Origin: Przewalskia tangutica
Taxonomy: Eukaryota; Streptophyta; Magnoliopsida; Solanales; Solanaceae
Reading direction: 5' to 3'
Assembly (NCBI GenBank): GCA_029844215.1
Contig: CM056732.1
Coordinates: 52,127,007-52,191,006, forward strand
Length of the DNA stretch: 64,000 nt
Part shown: one piece after another, positions 1 to 12,100 of the stretch
Layout: every line of letters begins with the position of its first letter
Position numbering within the stretch: the stretch's first letter is position 1
Position numbers and translations under genes: made by a program
Notes under the pieces: generated by a model
Databases searched by the model: none
What the model was told of the DNA's origin: nothing
The model's input: only the letters and a program-made list of their open reading frames with translations

Positions 1-475
1 CCCACCTTCAACCTGAACTCCAAGCGTCGTCGTCGATTATCCGCACAACTTCTGTTGACTCTGAGCTGCCAATAACCTCTTCTGGATAAGCTTCACCCTA
101 TCCATATCTCGCCAACAAGTATGAACCAACTATCTGAACCTTGCCAACATCGAACCAATCGACCGGCAACTTACACTTCCGCCCCTACAAGGCGTCATAA
201 AGCGACATTCGAATACTGAAATGGTATCTATTAAAACACTTCCTCAACAGGAGGCAACCATCCTCACAGCTACCCCTGAAATCCAAACACTGGCCCGAGG
301 GCGAATGCGATACTGAGACTCACCTGAGTTCCTAACCCTGCCTGGTAAAACCTCCAAAAGAAATACCGTAGTTCGGCTCCACTGTCATAAGGTGAAAGTA
401 GGCACCTCGTGCAGCCTTACAACCTTCCTGATATAACATCTCGCATAACCCTCTGCCGAGTAAACGGTCTTGACT
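1..475 (-). pseudogene. Integrase remnant of element B
   Basis: On the minus strand, residues near 385-470 read YSAEGYARCYIRKVVRLHEV, very close to the intact integrase core of A at about 8840-8900. Further left the DNA matches the integrase C-terminal region; the stretch opposite 1-110 corresponds to A around 12530-12620. The N-terminal zinc finger and the first catalytic Asp region are missing and frames shift repeatedly. The matching stretch in element I is 44371-45130. No function is expected from this fragment. Confidence 0.6.
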
Positions 476-1080
476 AAAAGACAAGATGGGTTGACCTCAT
501 CGGCCCGACTACTGGTCGAACGCATCCACGAACTCGTACGCTGGTTAACTAAACTTGGGCCTAACACCCTCGTGACCCTATCACAAAACGGGACCACCCC
601 AAACTGACCCCACCACCATACAGGCCGCGGGTTGACCCGCAATCGGTCTGCAACCCGACCCGCTATCGCGCCAAACACTTGCTCCCCGATCCGGAACAAT
701 CCCACAATCAAGTCACGAAAACCTAGTGGTCTTCTTAGCTCAACTACTCTCTTTCATTTCATACCACCCGACTTATCACACGCATATCTCACGCGGTACT
801 ATGCACTCCGATAAAGGTTAACATAACAAAAATCTTTTACTCAAGATGGCCTCGCCTAAGGTCTCCACGTATAAAACTCTAAGGCTACACTTTCCTTATC
901 CCCAATCTTACCCTGTTAACTAACCATGATTTCTAATCACAATTAACACAATGCTATGTGAACATAACATTTAAGGTATACTCATCTTATCATACGTGCT
1001 AATCTCTGAGGGTTAAGGATCTACTGTATCTACGACTTCACTCCCTTTGTCGTTCTAATCAATCCTCGCCTTATTGGGCG
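476..1080 (-). other. Conserved non-coding segment replacing pol (element B copy)
   Basis: This stretch has stops in all frames yet aligns by eye with segments in I (43691-44370), H (about 52330-52850), K (60130-60640), D (20400-20760) and partly C (to 28440). Landmarks on the minus strand are the string ending in TCACGAGGGTG near 545-575, a GGTCTTCTTAGCTC box near 722-736 on the plus strand, and GAGGGTTAAGGAT near 1008. In A this position is held by protease-RT-RNase H. Origin is unknown: it could be captured host DNA, a packaging or structural RNA region, or strongly decayed pol. Confidence 0.55.
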
Positions 1081-1958
1081 TAGCTAAGGAAGGTGTGAAC
1101 TAGCCACCGATCCGGAAGGTGAGTCTCTACATCCGCGCCACCTCCAGTCGGACAATTTCTCATAAAATGGCCTGCTCGCAAGCAAAACAAGCCGTCGAAG
1201 AAGTCGACACTCCCCACAATGACATCTTCACAACGCCACACCGGTGGGGTGGCCTCTCAAGCTAACACCCCATCCTCTCCGAGCCATGAATCGCAACTTA
1301 TCCGTAGTGAGTCCTCCTACTTACATCCCTCCTACTAGGACATCCTTTCGACACATGGCCCCGACGGCCGCAGTAAGACAAGTACCAACGAAGACGACAT
1401 TCCCGATGACGTGCATCACTGTGGAACCGGAAGCCACGAGCTCGACCAACTCCGTACCCCGAACGCCCCGAACCACGCGGAGGACCACTGCATCAAAGTG
1501 GAGGTGCATATCTAACTCCACTTGGCGGTTCGCCTCAAAAGTTACCAGGACTCGCCGACCGCCTCTTCTGCGATCTTGGTTAACCCGTCGATCCTTCACG
1601 CTTTCGGCTTTCGCATAAGCCCGCACGCAGCCATGCTCAACCCCGATCAAGAGCTACTTGCACAACCTCTCTTAGATAGTCATCAAGACTCGTGATAAAT
1701 CGGTACATCATATACTGGTAGCTACATCCTTAGCTAGTAATGGTCGTCTCTTTGGAATCTATACTTTCGCTCATCGGGTCGGAAGGCTCATATATCATGG
1801 CGCAGATGAGCTATGCCGCGCTAAACTCTGGGCCGCAACGCCGCAGAACTCCCGAATAAGCACCACCCGGTGATGATTGGGCTGTGCCTAGTAACCTCTC
1901 GTGTTTACTCATCGCAGCCTCTACGCTTGCCCTTCTGGGCCCGGTTTACGCGAGGCAT
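1081..1958 (-). pseudogene. gag: Decayed gag of element B
   Basis: A minus-strand ATG at 1958-1956 opens a peptide beginning MPR followed by a basic stretch. The same start is seen in I (43075), D (21909) and K (61830), so I take it as the gag start. The reading breaks within a few tens of codons. Near 1480-1650 the frame carries TFEANRQVELDMHLHFDAVV-like gag sequence, and near 1370-1425 the relics of a CCHC zinc knuckle. No continuous gag ORF exists here; several breaks fall at CAG/CTG sites and may be sequence error. Confidence 0.5.
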
Positions 1959-2136
1959 AGCCTAGGGAAAGAAATACGTTAGGGTCCAACTTATAACATG
2001 ACTCTAAGCACGATCTCGAGTGAGAATAATGGAAACCAATCCTAAATATCCTATAGCCTTCTGATTATTGGTGTGGTGCAATACACCGATAATCAAGACT
2101 TACTAGATGCGGTCAGACACTTTCCGAGGATTAATC

Positions 2137-2147
2137 GCTCGATACCA
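2137..2147 (-). other. Primer binding site of element B (one base short)
   Basis: The minus strand reads TGGTATCGAGC, four bases inside the LTR edge. Plant gypsy elements primed by initiator Met-tRNA use TGGTATCAGAGC, which is intact in C and I of this window. The missing A lies in a CAG triplet and is missing in the same way in D, J and K. Confidence 0.75.
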
Positions 2148-2879
2148 CTTTTGTCACGACCGAACCGGGCCGTGGTCGTGCCTTACCCCGGGCACCCAAG
2201 TAGACATACATCAGAGTAATCAGCGGAATATAAAACACAACATGAAACAATGTAAATGAGACACAGTTTATCTGAAGAGAAGTTGCCTTTCGGCATATAT
2301 ATATATAAAAACTTAAATCCGAACAGTTATATCCCATTTACAACTCTGCCCACAACGATTACAGAACCTCTAAGAATGATAACAACAATGGCGGGACAGG
2401 GCCGCCATACCCCGAATGTAAGTACCTACAACGGCAGGACTATACCAAGATAAGCCTCCGAGAAACGGAGCTTCCCAAACGCTGAATCGTGACCTATGGC
2501 GAGGATCAACAAGCGGGTGTACCTCTACCTGCGGCATAAACGCACTTCGAAGAAGTCGATAACAGTACCAAGTATGTGGCCGAAAATACAGAAATGAAAT
2601 CATAGTAGTCTATATAAAGCAGGAGACATGTATGATAACCAAACTACAGTCCACAATAAGCAGTCATGTCAAGTCAGGGACTCACGCCCTCAAAGTCATC
2701 ACTCAAATATAATTATGGGTCTCACGCCCTCAACATCAATCATGCCCGTGGAATACCTTCCTCATCGCCATCATGATATAAAAGCACTAAGGAATACATG
2801 AACACCGAGTCCCACGTGTCATAATAAAACAAGACGGGTAAATGCGAAGGCATAGCCGACTACTAAAACCCACGCATCT

Positions 2880-3200
2880 GCAAGGTCATAAAGCGTATCA
2901 TGAGATCTGTCTAGACCGCCACATGATCGGCGGCCACTCGCGCAGATCTAATGTCGCGTCTAGTCCAGAACTTCCCAGCGACTCCGCATAGGCCACACAT
3001 AGCCCGCGTGAGGTATTCCCCGCATCGAGGGTAGCTACTCCCGTCACCACGGACTCGCGATCCGCGTAGCCACATAGACCGCATGACCACAAAGGCCGCA
3101 CACTAACGGAACTCTCGTAGCTCCGCGACAGTCCCTGGACCCGCATGAGGTATCCTCGAATCATAGTCACACTGATCGCTGAGTATTACCCGCGTCGGAG
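2880..3200 (-). repeat. Type-1 minisatellite in LTR of B
   Basis: Degenerate CG-rich units built around GAATACCTCATGCGG and TATGCGGAGCTGCGG (LTR strand). The same unit type fills this LTR position in A, G, H and I. Confidence 0.55.
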
Positions 3201-3765
3201 GCGACAACCCAGGTATCATGTCAAGAGTGAGTGATATAATACTAACATAACAGCCTATCGTTAAACCACATAAGCACAACAAGAAACCCCTTTACACAAA
3301 CATCACAAGATACTAACACACGTAGCATCCTAACATGTTTACTTATCAAATCAACAAGAAAGTATTACAAGGCTATCACAAACCAACACAATCAAGTTAT
3401 TCACACAAGGTACTTTCTACTTTATGTTAACAAGTTCGGGTTTTTATCCCCAAAGTACTTCATACATTAACTCTTTAAAAGATCTGTTTCTTCACAAAAG
3501 TCACACAATACCCGTAGTATAAAAATAGAGTGACTATCTTTTAAGTAAACCAAAACACTTCCTTTGTAAAATCAAGTAACAACATTATTTTCCAAACGTT
3601 CAAGTTTGCCTAATTTCAAATGCTCAAGTTTCTCATTTTCGAAAGGTTTCGTAGTTCATAGTTTTAATCACTTAATGATATAATTCTCCTTTAAAACAAT
3701 TTGAGAAACATATGCCTTATATGTGAGTAGCTTATTCTTGTTTATAACAATCTTATTAAAGCAGT

Positions 3766-3910
3766 CATGATCTAGGAAATGTAATATCATTTTGTCTCAT
3801 CTTAGCTTCTATGCAGATGGAGGTTTCTACTGGTTTTAATAATACTTAATTAGTCAATACATTTCCCTTTATTAACGCTGCGGTGGTTTGTTCGATACTT
3901 ATTCGATTTC
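3766..3910 (-). promoter_or_regulatory. Conserved LTR core (B copy)
   Basis: Roughly 150 bp strongly conserved across otherwise divergent LTR subfamilies. In LTR orientation: a flanking palindrome, CAGCGTTAATAAAGG with an AATAAA signal, the CTCCATCTGCATAGAAGCTA box, and a CTAGATCATG box. The palindrome is damaged here. A 3'-end formation role is an inference from the AATAAA. Confidence 0.5.
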
Positions 3911-5099
3911 AAATCGTGAAACATTATTCCTTTACAAACCAAGTACTCATTACTCACGAATGAGGTTTCACACTTTTAACAAAATTCATATTAATATAAT
4001 TAAGTCAAGTCTCTTATCTTTTAAGATCAAGTCTCTTAACTTCTAAAATCAATAAACCATTCTTTTTACCTCTCTTAAGTCGTTATACCTAACTTCCCAT
4101 AAAGCTAGTATAACTCTTAAGCTTTTAAAACCAAGCATTACCCTTCTTTCAAAAACGATTCTTAATTCTTTTGAAATACTTCAAGATTCTTATTATTAGA
4201 CTCAAGTCAAAAGACATCGCGGTATAACCACGTTCAGTTAACACACGTACGTCTACCGTACTATATATATTCTTTTAAAATATCATGCTCAAGAGGATAG
4301 GAAGAATCACATACCTCGCGACGATTATCGACTATTAGCAAATAGCTCCAAAGAATTGTAATCCGGCTAGCCCTTTCCACCCTTCGAGTAGAATACGCTG
4401 CTCGCGATTTCAACCTAAACGGTTATACAAGTCTATCAATGTCTAGACTACTCGGTAGAATAAATCTAGATACAAGATTCTACGGAAAATTGGGCAAGAC
4501 TTCCCTACCCACAAACTTCACAAGTCTCATCAGAAATACACCCTATGTAAATCTGATTCAATTCCCTTCTTATATACTTTCATTGTATATACCTTATACT
4601 TAATTCTTATACTTCAACAGTATGTAACTCTAATTACAATAGGGGACAAGATATTTACCTCGATAAGCCCATAATTATCCAAGTTTAAATGTCGATCCTG
4701 AGCAACATTTAGCTCCTACTGCAGGCGCTCAACCCGCTCAAAAAAACCCTTAGAAGTTTCCAAACAACTTCTACTTAGCACTTCAACCAACTATGAAGAT
4801 TTTTCCTTAGGGTTTCGTTTGAGACAAAAAGGACATAAGGTAGTATTTCCGGGCTCTACGTATAGAGGTATCTTTGGAATAATAACAATACTTGGAGAGT
4901 ATTTTCTACCAAGAGGGTGTATTTTCACGAGAACAACACCACTAGGAGGGGTAGGTTTCGGCTAGCACCTAGGAGGGGTACCTCTGCCAAAAGGCCTCAC
5001 AGGGGAGGAAGACCTGGACGAGAACGACACAAGAAGGGGGGAAGGAGTTCAAGATTTAGAAAACATTTTGTGGATGAAGAAGTCTTCAACCAAGGGGGG

Positions 5100-5107
5100 T
5101 ATTTATA
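5100..5107 (-). promoter_or_regulatory. TATA box of LTR B
   Basis: TATAAATA on the minus strand, followed by CCCCCC and a GAAGACTTCTTCATCCAC-like leader. It lies about 390 bp from the LTR start, as in the other LTRs of this family. Confidence 0.65.
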
Positions 5108-5496
5108 GGACAACCAAGGGCCAAGATCAAGACAAGTGGTGGGCAAGTGTAGGGTGAGGATTTATCCATGTGTACCTTATCCAACTACCACACAAAATAT
5201 CACAAATATCCTACCTACTCCAAGACTTTGAAATCGTCCAAATGAAGCCCACAAATTCGCCAACTTGAGGGTGACAAGTGTCGCCCTCTCGTTGGTCCAA
5301 AATATTTCATCTCTCGGAAAAATCCGCAAAAATAATAAATGATATAGCCATATTTTTCCCTTCGCAAAGTTTGGAAAACGTTTCGTCGGAAAACAATTCT
5401 TTTCGGGGGTTGTGAACAAAATTTTCGTCCCTTGCCTAATTTAAGGCTCAAACTTTTCTCGCACGCCTCACGCATATACTGGAAATACGGTATAAC

Positions 5497-6245
5497 GATT
5501 CTGACGGATCATGAGTGATCAAGGCTTCGGAGACCGAGTCAGTGGTCTTAGGTTCGCATCGGCTGCGTGATACCGCAGTCGACTGGTTTGATTCGTGGGA
5601 GCTGTCCCGGGGAGAGCATGTGCCTCCAGCTGTATGGGACGAGTTCTCAGAGGCTTTCCTTGGCCATTTCTTGCCGCCATTGAGGAGAGCACGCCGGTGA
5701 TTTTTGATCTTTGAGGCAGAGGCACACGGTCGGAGTACAACGTTGAGTTCGATTCGTTGGCTCGATATGTCCCTGCGTTAGTAGCGGATATGGAGGACGA
5801 GTGCACCGCTACGTCACCGGCTGATTATTATTTGGCGAAGTCTTGCTCGGGTGTAGCTCTTGGCCGGGCATGGACATTGCGCACGCAGCTCACGCTTAGG
5901 TGTGAGGCGTGAGGCCGACGGTCGGCGGATATCAGCCAGAAGAAGGCCGGGGCGGCAGATCTTTTGGTAGCTCTCAGGGCGGACGGTCTCAGCCGCAGAC
6001 TAGATTTGCACCACAGCCAGCTCAGAGCACTCCTACACCGTCTTCGGACCCGGGGTATTCGGCGTGTCGGGGCCCGGACTTGGACTTCGAGTGTAGAGGT
6101 GCTAACCGATCGAGACCACCCCCCTCTCAGTGTGGCCGTTGCGGTAGATCCCATTACGGGAGTTGTGGTACTACTCCGGGAGCTTGTTACACTTGCGGCC
6201 AGCCGGGTCACTTTGCGAGCCTGTCACTGCGAGCGCGCAGATGGT
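5497..6245 (+). pseudogene. gag: Gag polyprotein of element A, N-terminus removed by insertion of B
   Basis: Gag forms the virus-like particle and binds the element RNA. The first codons after the junction (GAT TCT GAC) match the gag seen in D near 21600. The open stretch to 5700 contains LRDTAVDWFDSWELSRGE and VWDEFSEAFLGHFLPP, typical of retrotransposon gag. A frameshift near 5700 moves the frame; EYNVEFDSLARYVPALVADM is readable from 5733. Near 6127-6200 lie zinc knuckle residues (CGRCGRSHYGSC, then CYTCGQPGHFA), with the last Cys shifted out of frame near 6220. Breaks, not substitutions, dominate, so the true sequence may be more intact than it looks. Confidence 0.8.
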
Positions 6246-6900
6246 AGGGGTCAGCCTACAGGGTCTTTTGCCGGGTCTTCATCTCCTACAGTTACTCGCC
6301 CCGGAGGGCAGGGTACTCATGGACCAGCAGGTCGCGGCAGAGGTCGTGGCACGGGTCCCAGTTCCAGCGGTCCTCAGAACCGCATTTATGCCATGTCCAG
6401 CCGCCAGGACCAGGAGGCGTCACCGGATGTAGTCACAGGTACCTTATCAGTTTCTTGTTGTGACGTGTATGCCTTGATAGATCCGGGTTCTACCTTGTCA
6501 TATATATCTCCCCTTATTGCTAGTAGGATAGGGATAGAGCCTGAGTCCATAGACCGCACGAGGTAGCTACGCCAGTGGGTGATTCGGTGGTAGCTGAGCG
6601 GGTATATAGGGCTTGCCCGGTGACTATATGCAGTCGTCAGACCCTAGCCGACTTGATAGAGTTGGATATGACCGATTTTGATGTGATCATGGGTATGGAT
6701 TGGCTAGCTTCTTGCTACGCCAATGTAGACTGTAGGGAGAGAGTGGTACGGTTCCAGTTTCCTGGGGAGCCGGTTATTGAGTGGGAGGGGAACACTGTGT
6801 CGCCGAGGGGTAGGTTTATTTCTTACCTCAAGGCCAGGAAGATGGTGCAGAAGGGGTATATCTACCATCTCATTCGGGTATTTGATACTGAGGCCGAGAT
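6246..6900 (+). CDS. pol: Aspartic protease region of element A
   Basis: The protease cuts the polyprotein into mature proteins. The frame ending at 6566 carries [20 protein letters not shown]; the DPGS codons start at 6480 and stand where gypsy proteases have the catalytic D-S/T-G. A frameshift near 6566 moves to the frame from 6575, which carries [20 protein letters not shown], the conserved protease C-terminal block of plant gypsy elements. It then runs without a stop into RT. The Gly/Arg/Ser-rich linker before it (about 6250-6430) joins gag to protease. Family assignment is firm; activity cannot be judged because of the frame break. Confidence 0.85.
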
Positions 6901-7752
6901 ACCAGACCTTCATTCAGTTCCAGTAGTCAGAGAGTTCCCAGATGTGTTTCCAGACGACCTCCCGGGTATCCCTCCTGAGAGGGAGATAGAGTTTTGCATT
7001 GATATTCTGCCTGATACTCGACCTATATCCATTCCGCCATACAGAATGGCACCTGCAGAGTTGAGAGAGTTGAAGGACCAGCTGAGAGATTTGCTGGAGA
7101 AGGGCTTCATCAGGCCTAGTGTTTCTCCCTGGGGAGCGCCGGTATTGTTCGTGAAGAAGAAGGATGGGACGCTGCGTATGTGTGTTGATTACAGGCAGCT
7201 GAACAAGGTGACTATTAAGAACAGATACCCCCTCCCTAGGATTGACGATTTGTTCGACCAGTTGCAGGGTGCGAGATGTTTCTCCAAGATAGACCTGCGA
7301 TCTGGTTACCATCAGGTGCGAGTTAGGGAGACGGATGTCCCTAGGATTGCATTCCGGACGTCGCGCACTATGAGTTCAGGGTCATGTCTTTCGGCTTGAC
7401 CAATGCTCCGGCAGTATTTATGGATTTGATGAACCGAGTGTTCAAGCCATTTTTGGATACGTTTGTGATAGTATTCATTGATGACATCTTGGTTTATTCT
7501 CGCTCAGAGCAGGAGCATGCGGAGCATTTGAGGACGGTGCTGAGAGTTCTCCAGGACCAGCGGTTGTATGCCAAGTTTTCGAAGTGTGAGTTTTGGTTGA
7601 CTTCGGTGGCGTTCTTAGGGCACATTGTCGGGGCCGATGGTATTCGGGTGGATACGGCAAAGATCGAGGCAGTCAAGACTTGGCCTAGACCTACTACACC
7701 GACAGAAGTGCGCAACTTTACGGGCCTCGCAGGTATTATCGGAGGTTCGTAG
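6901..7752 (+). CDS. pol: Reverse transcriptase of element A
   Basis: RT copies the element RNA into DNA. From 6901 the open frame (to 7399) shows [16 protein letters not shown], the RT entry block, then [20 protein letters not shown] and [13 protein letters not shown] with the first catalytic Asp. A frameshift near 7360-7384 moves to the frame 7384-7752, with [18 protein letters not shown], the active site FIDD (7474-7485, second and third Asp) and [14 protein letters not shown]. Another break near 7735 follows FTGLAG. All catalytic residues are present. Apart from the two shifts the reading is clean, without internal stop codons. Confidence 0.9.
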
Positions 7753-8396
7753 AAGTTTGCTTCTATTTCAGATTTTGACTAAGCTGACTCAGAAGGCAGC
7801 TAAGTTTCAGTGGACGGATGCTTGTGAGGAGGGCTTCCAGTTACTGAAGGAGAGGTTGACGACCGCCCCAGTTCTTACTCTTCCAGAGGGTCCAGACGGC
7901 TATGTGGTTTATTGTGATGCGTCGGGCATCGGGCTTGGATGTGTGTTGATGCAGCAGGGCAAGGTCATAGCTTACGCATCTCGACAGCTCAAGAAGCATG
8001 AGAAGAACTACCACACACATGACTTAGAGTTGGCAGCGGTGATTCACGCCTTGAAGATCTGGAGACATTATTTGTATGGAGTTCATGTGGATATTTACAC
8101 AGACCACAAGAGCCTCCAGTATATCTTCACGGAGGAGAGTGAACTTACGACATAGACGGTGGTTAGAGCTACTCAAGGATTATGATGTCGATATCCTATA
8201 CCACCCAGGGAAGGCCAATGTAGTGGCAGATGCCCTTAGTCGTAGGTCGATGGGTAGTCTATCAGAGGTGCAGCCAGAGAGAAGGGGCATGGTCCGCGAG
8301 TTACATCAGCTAGCGAGCCTTGGAGTCCGATTGATTGATTACGATAGTAGTGGGGTTCGGGTTCGAGAGGTTGCGAGTCTTCCATCGTCGAGGTGA
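7753..8396 (+). CDS. pol: RNase H of element A and linker to integrase
   Basis: RNase H removes the RNA strand after reverse transcription. The frame that is open to 8155 contains the RT thumb/connection ([18 protein letters not shown]), then [17 protein letters not shown] with the first catalytic Asp (codon 7916-7918), [18 protein letters not shown] with the Glu, and [13 protein letters not shown] with the second Asp. A frameshift near 8145 passes to the frame ending 8396, which reads [20 protein letters not shown] and VVADALSRR, the standard gypsy RNase H end. Order and residues are complete. Confidence 0.9.
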
Positions 8397-9121
8397 AGAA
8401 GCGGCGATTTGAGGATCAGTATGACCGTGCGTGATCGGCTCTTACGTGAGGAAGGTCCATTCGAGTAGCACGATGGGGTGCTAAGATTTGGCAGGTTGTG
8501 TGTTCCGGATATTGCGGGACTTCGCGCAGTTCGGGGAAGCACACAGCGGCGTTACTCTATCCATCCGGTCGACAAAGATGTACCACGACCTCGGATCGTG
8601 TATTGGTGGGATGGCACGAAGAGGGGCGTTGCGAGTTTGTTGCTCGGTGCGAGTTGTCGGGTCAGTGGAGCACGAGGCCTGGTGGGTTGTTGCGGATAAT
8701 CTGATTCCGCGTGGACGTGGGAGGTGATCAATATGGACTTTATTACAGGGTTACCTCGCACTCAGAGGAAGCATGATTCTATCTGGGTTATCGTCGACAG
8801 GCTGACGAAATTCGCCCACTTTCTTCCCGTCAGGACGACTTTTTCGGCCGAGGATTATGCTAGACTTTACATTCGAGAGATCGTGAGACTACATGGGGTC
8901 CCTATATCTATCAAATCAGACAGAGGAGCCCAGTTTACGGCTAACTTCTGGAGGTCTTTCCAGAAGGGTTTAGGGACGCAGGTGAGCCTCGATCTTGCAT
9001 TCCATCCTCGCATCGACCGGTCGAGCGTACTATCCAGACACTTGAGGATATGCTGCGAGCATGTGTTATTGATTTCAGGGGTAGCTGGGAGGATCATTTG
9101 CCGCTAGTGGAGTTTGCGTAT
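8397..9121 (+). pseudogene. pol: Integrase of element A, zinc finger and catalytic core, split by solo LTR E
   Basis: Integrase joins the DNA copy to the host chromosome. Between 8397 and 8720 the HHCC region is broken in several frames, though YHDL and WWDG can be seen. The frame 8724-9107 holds INMDFITGLPRTQRKHDSIW (first Asp), LTKFAHFLPVRTTFSAEDYA and [20 protein letters not shown] (second Asp). After about 8990 the frame shifts, so the third acidic residue is not read in line. The reading ends FAY at 9120, where E is inserted; the next codons are found at 12397. Confidence 0.85.
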
Positions 9122-12100
9122 TGTCACGACCCGACCCCGGGGCCGCGACTGGTGCCCTACCTGGGCACCCCGTTCAGGTATACATTAGAGAATAGCAGCG
9201 GAACATACACAACATACAACATTTAGACAATAATAACATAGACTAGACGATAAGGCCGCCTTCCATAAAATATGCATAATCAAAGAAAAACTGTACAACT
9301 CGGTTCTTACAGCCCCAAACCACAACATGTGACTACAGACCTCTAAGAGTTTTTACATAACAACAGTGGCGGGACAGGGCCCCGCCATACCCCTGAATAC
9401 ACGTGAATCTACAACCTCAGGGGAAACCGTACCAAGAGATAAGCCTCCGGAGCAAATGGAGCTTTTTCCCAAAAACTGAACCGAGATCCTAAGAGCAAGG
9501 ATCACCAACTCGTGTACCTAATACTGCGGGCATGAGCGGCCCAGAAGAAGTCGATACAACAGTGCGAATATGGAGCTAAGTAAGGTACAACAATTAAAAC
9601 ATATACGTGTAAAAGCATGACGAGGTAAGTGTAAAGAAGTAAATACCTGAACCTACCATGTCATTACCATCTCGTGAACTTAATCGTACCTTATTATCTT
9701 TTCCCATTTTTCAATAAAAGTTATAGCCACTTTCTTACGTACATACTTAGGAAAATCATCAAGTTCATTACCATATAACTTACTTACTTTACATAACCTA
9801 ATCCGGCCCTTTATGGAGGGACGCCTATACTTCCCGGCCCAATCTGAGACGCGATAAAGTCACATAGTCTGCCCATGAAGGTATACTGCCCGGCCCATTG
9901 CGGGGCGATAATGTCATATAGTCGCCCATAAGGTATCTTGCCGGCCCATTTGCGGGGGCGATAATGTCATATAGTGCGCCCATAAAGGTATCTTGCCCGA
10001 CCCATTCTGACGCGATAATGTCGTATAGTCGCCCAAAGGTATCTTGCCCGCATTACGGGACGCGATAATGTCATATAAAATCCGGGAATTTAACCCAACG
10101 TACTACGCACCTCTACTCCTTTAGAAAGACTCTTTTTCAAATACAACTTCCCAGATACTAACAACTATAGTATCAAGTCATATCTACCTTTCAAGACAAG
10201 TCACAATACCTTTTTAGAAATACAATTACCGACTTCTAAATCAAGTGACTTCTTCTTAAAAACCTTAAGCAATTTGGTACCTTTAAAACAATTTGCCCTT
10301 CTTTATTTCAAATCATTTCTTTGCTTACATTACTGGAGAAAACCATTCTTTTAATCTTCCATAAAGTTGTTATAACCAACTTCCCATAAAGCCGTTATAA
10401 CTCTTTATGTCTTGGACAAATTCATTCCTTTTATAACCAAGAGACTTATACTTTCAAATCAAATCACATAGCTTTCAAAATACTTCAAGTCTCTTAACTT
10501 TTAAGAAAACAAGTTTCAAAGTCTTAAAAACTTCATACGTAAACTCTTTTAAATTAAGTAACATATACATTGGTGCGTTGTGAATATACTTATTTATAAC
10601 GATCTTATTCAAGTAGCCATGATCTAGAAAATGTAATACAATTTTGTCTTATCTTAGCTTCTATGCAGATGGAGAATTCTACTTGTTTTAATATAATTAA
10701 TTGTCATTACATTTTCCTTTATTAACGCTGCAATGGCTTGTTCGATACTTATTCTCATTCGTGCCGTAAATTAGCCAAGTCAACTCGACTCCAAATACCT
10801 CCTAACGACTCTTACCAACATCCCCCATAAGACTTGGTAAGAACTTAGGATTTCTTAGGCGTAGCTTTTACATAGAGTAAATCAACATAACTACCTCTTA
10901 GCTTCTAAGAGTAGACGGAATCATGAAATACTACTACATGTATATTTCATACATAGAATCATGCCAAAGGAAGTAAGAGGTTCACATACCTCGCGACGAT
11001 TATCGACAAGTAGCAAAATGCGCCAAAGTACTTCAACCTTGATAGCTATTCCATCCTCCAAGTAGGATACGCTATACTTAGTACTTCAACCTATAATGGC
11101 CACAATACGTCCATTAACTTCTTACTTCAAACGTAGAATATTCTAAGTGCTAAGTCACTAAATTCTACGGAAAATCGGACAAAGACTTCCTTTGTTTCTA
11201 CATACTTTGCCACCTTTTTCAAGGCGAATTCAACAACCAAACACGCCACATTTAAGGCCCAATCAATGCAACCAACAATAGGGATTACACGCCTACTAGG
11301 CGTGTAAAATTCCGCCCCACAAACGATATCAAACTAATACAACTTACTAGGCCAATTCGGCTAACTTGAGGTACTATAACATCAATTCTTATCCAATTTC
11401 CATTTCAATCCAAGTTGTTAGCACAACATGATATCAAGTCGCAATCGATTATAACTACTATAATCTTCAAGTAAGTAACATGCGACGATTCTAATAAACG
11501 ACCAAATTGTAATCCAACTTCATACGGCTTACATTACATTTCGAATTTTAAGGCTACAAGCAATCCATAATACTTATAAACTTCAACATATAACTTCGTG
11601 CTAGCAACATGTAAAGCTAACAACAAACAATATATATAATCTTGTAACACTTTTAAGAGACAAGATTATACCTCAACGAATCTTAATCCAACTCCAAACC
11701 CGAAGTCGCTCCTTAGCAACTTAGAGCCTCTTCAAGACACTTCAATCCACTAGTTGAGACCCTTAGAACAACACCAACAAATTTCCTTCAAACTTCCAAA
11801 CAAAACCTAGAAAGCAACTAGGTTTTCACCTTGCGACTAATACGAAAACTATCTTTTTCCGAGATTTTTCTATTGAGATACACTTACAATACACTCAAGA
11901 ACCTTGGTTTAAAGTGTGGAGCTAAATGGATAACAAACAATTTTTTTTGTTGTTGAGAGTAGGCAAACCCGAGAGCTAGGCTCTTGTTGTTCTTCAATTT
12001 TCTTGAAAATTTGGCTAAGTGTTAAGCTTGTCTTGCTACTACTAGTATTATATAGCACAATGGAGGGTCAAGATGCAAACAAATGGGTGGCTTGGATGAG

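Larger units (their letters stand above)
1..2151 (-). mobile_element. Element B internal region (non-autonomous Ty3/gypsy element), 3' part cut by window edge
   Basis: Reading leftwards on the minus strand from the LTR at 2152, the order is primer site, decayed gag, a non-coding segment, then a fragment of integrase running off the window edge. Protease, reverse transcriptase and RNase H are absent. The same order is seen in H (51287-53150) and I (42871-45452), so this is a family structure rather than one random deletion. The 3' LTR must lie left of the window. B is inserted in the gag gene of element A, whose reading resumes at 5497. Seen directly: order and similarity to the other copies. 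Inferred: non-autonomous, mobilised in trans. Confidence 0.75.
2152..5496 (-). repeat. 5' LTR of element B
   Basis: It begins TGTCACGACC next to the primer site and ends near TATAAC against the gag of A. Reversed, it starts like the other LTRs (TGTTATACC) and ends GTCGTGACA. It is about 3.3 kb and close to G (31978-35226) and H. Inside, in LTR orientation: TATA box (5107-5100), the paired motif around GCTTTATGGGAAGTT, the conserved core (about 3910-3766), a CG-rich minisatellite slot (about 3200-2880), and a GNRA-type hairpin (2295-2284). The terminal A at 5496/5497 appears lost, so the duplicated target site cannot be read. Confidence 0.85.
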
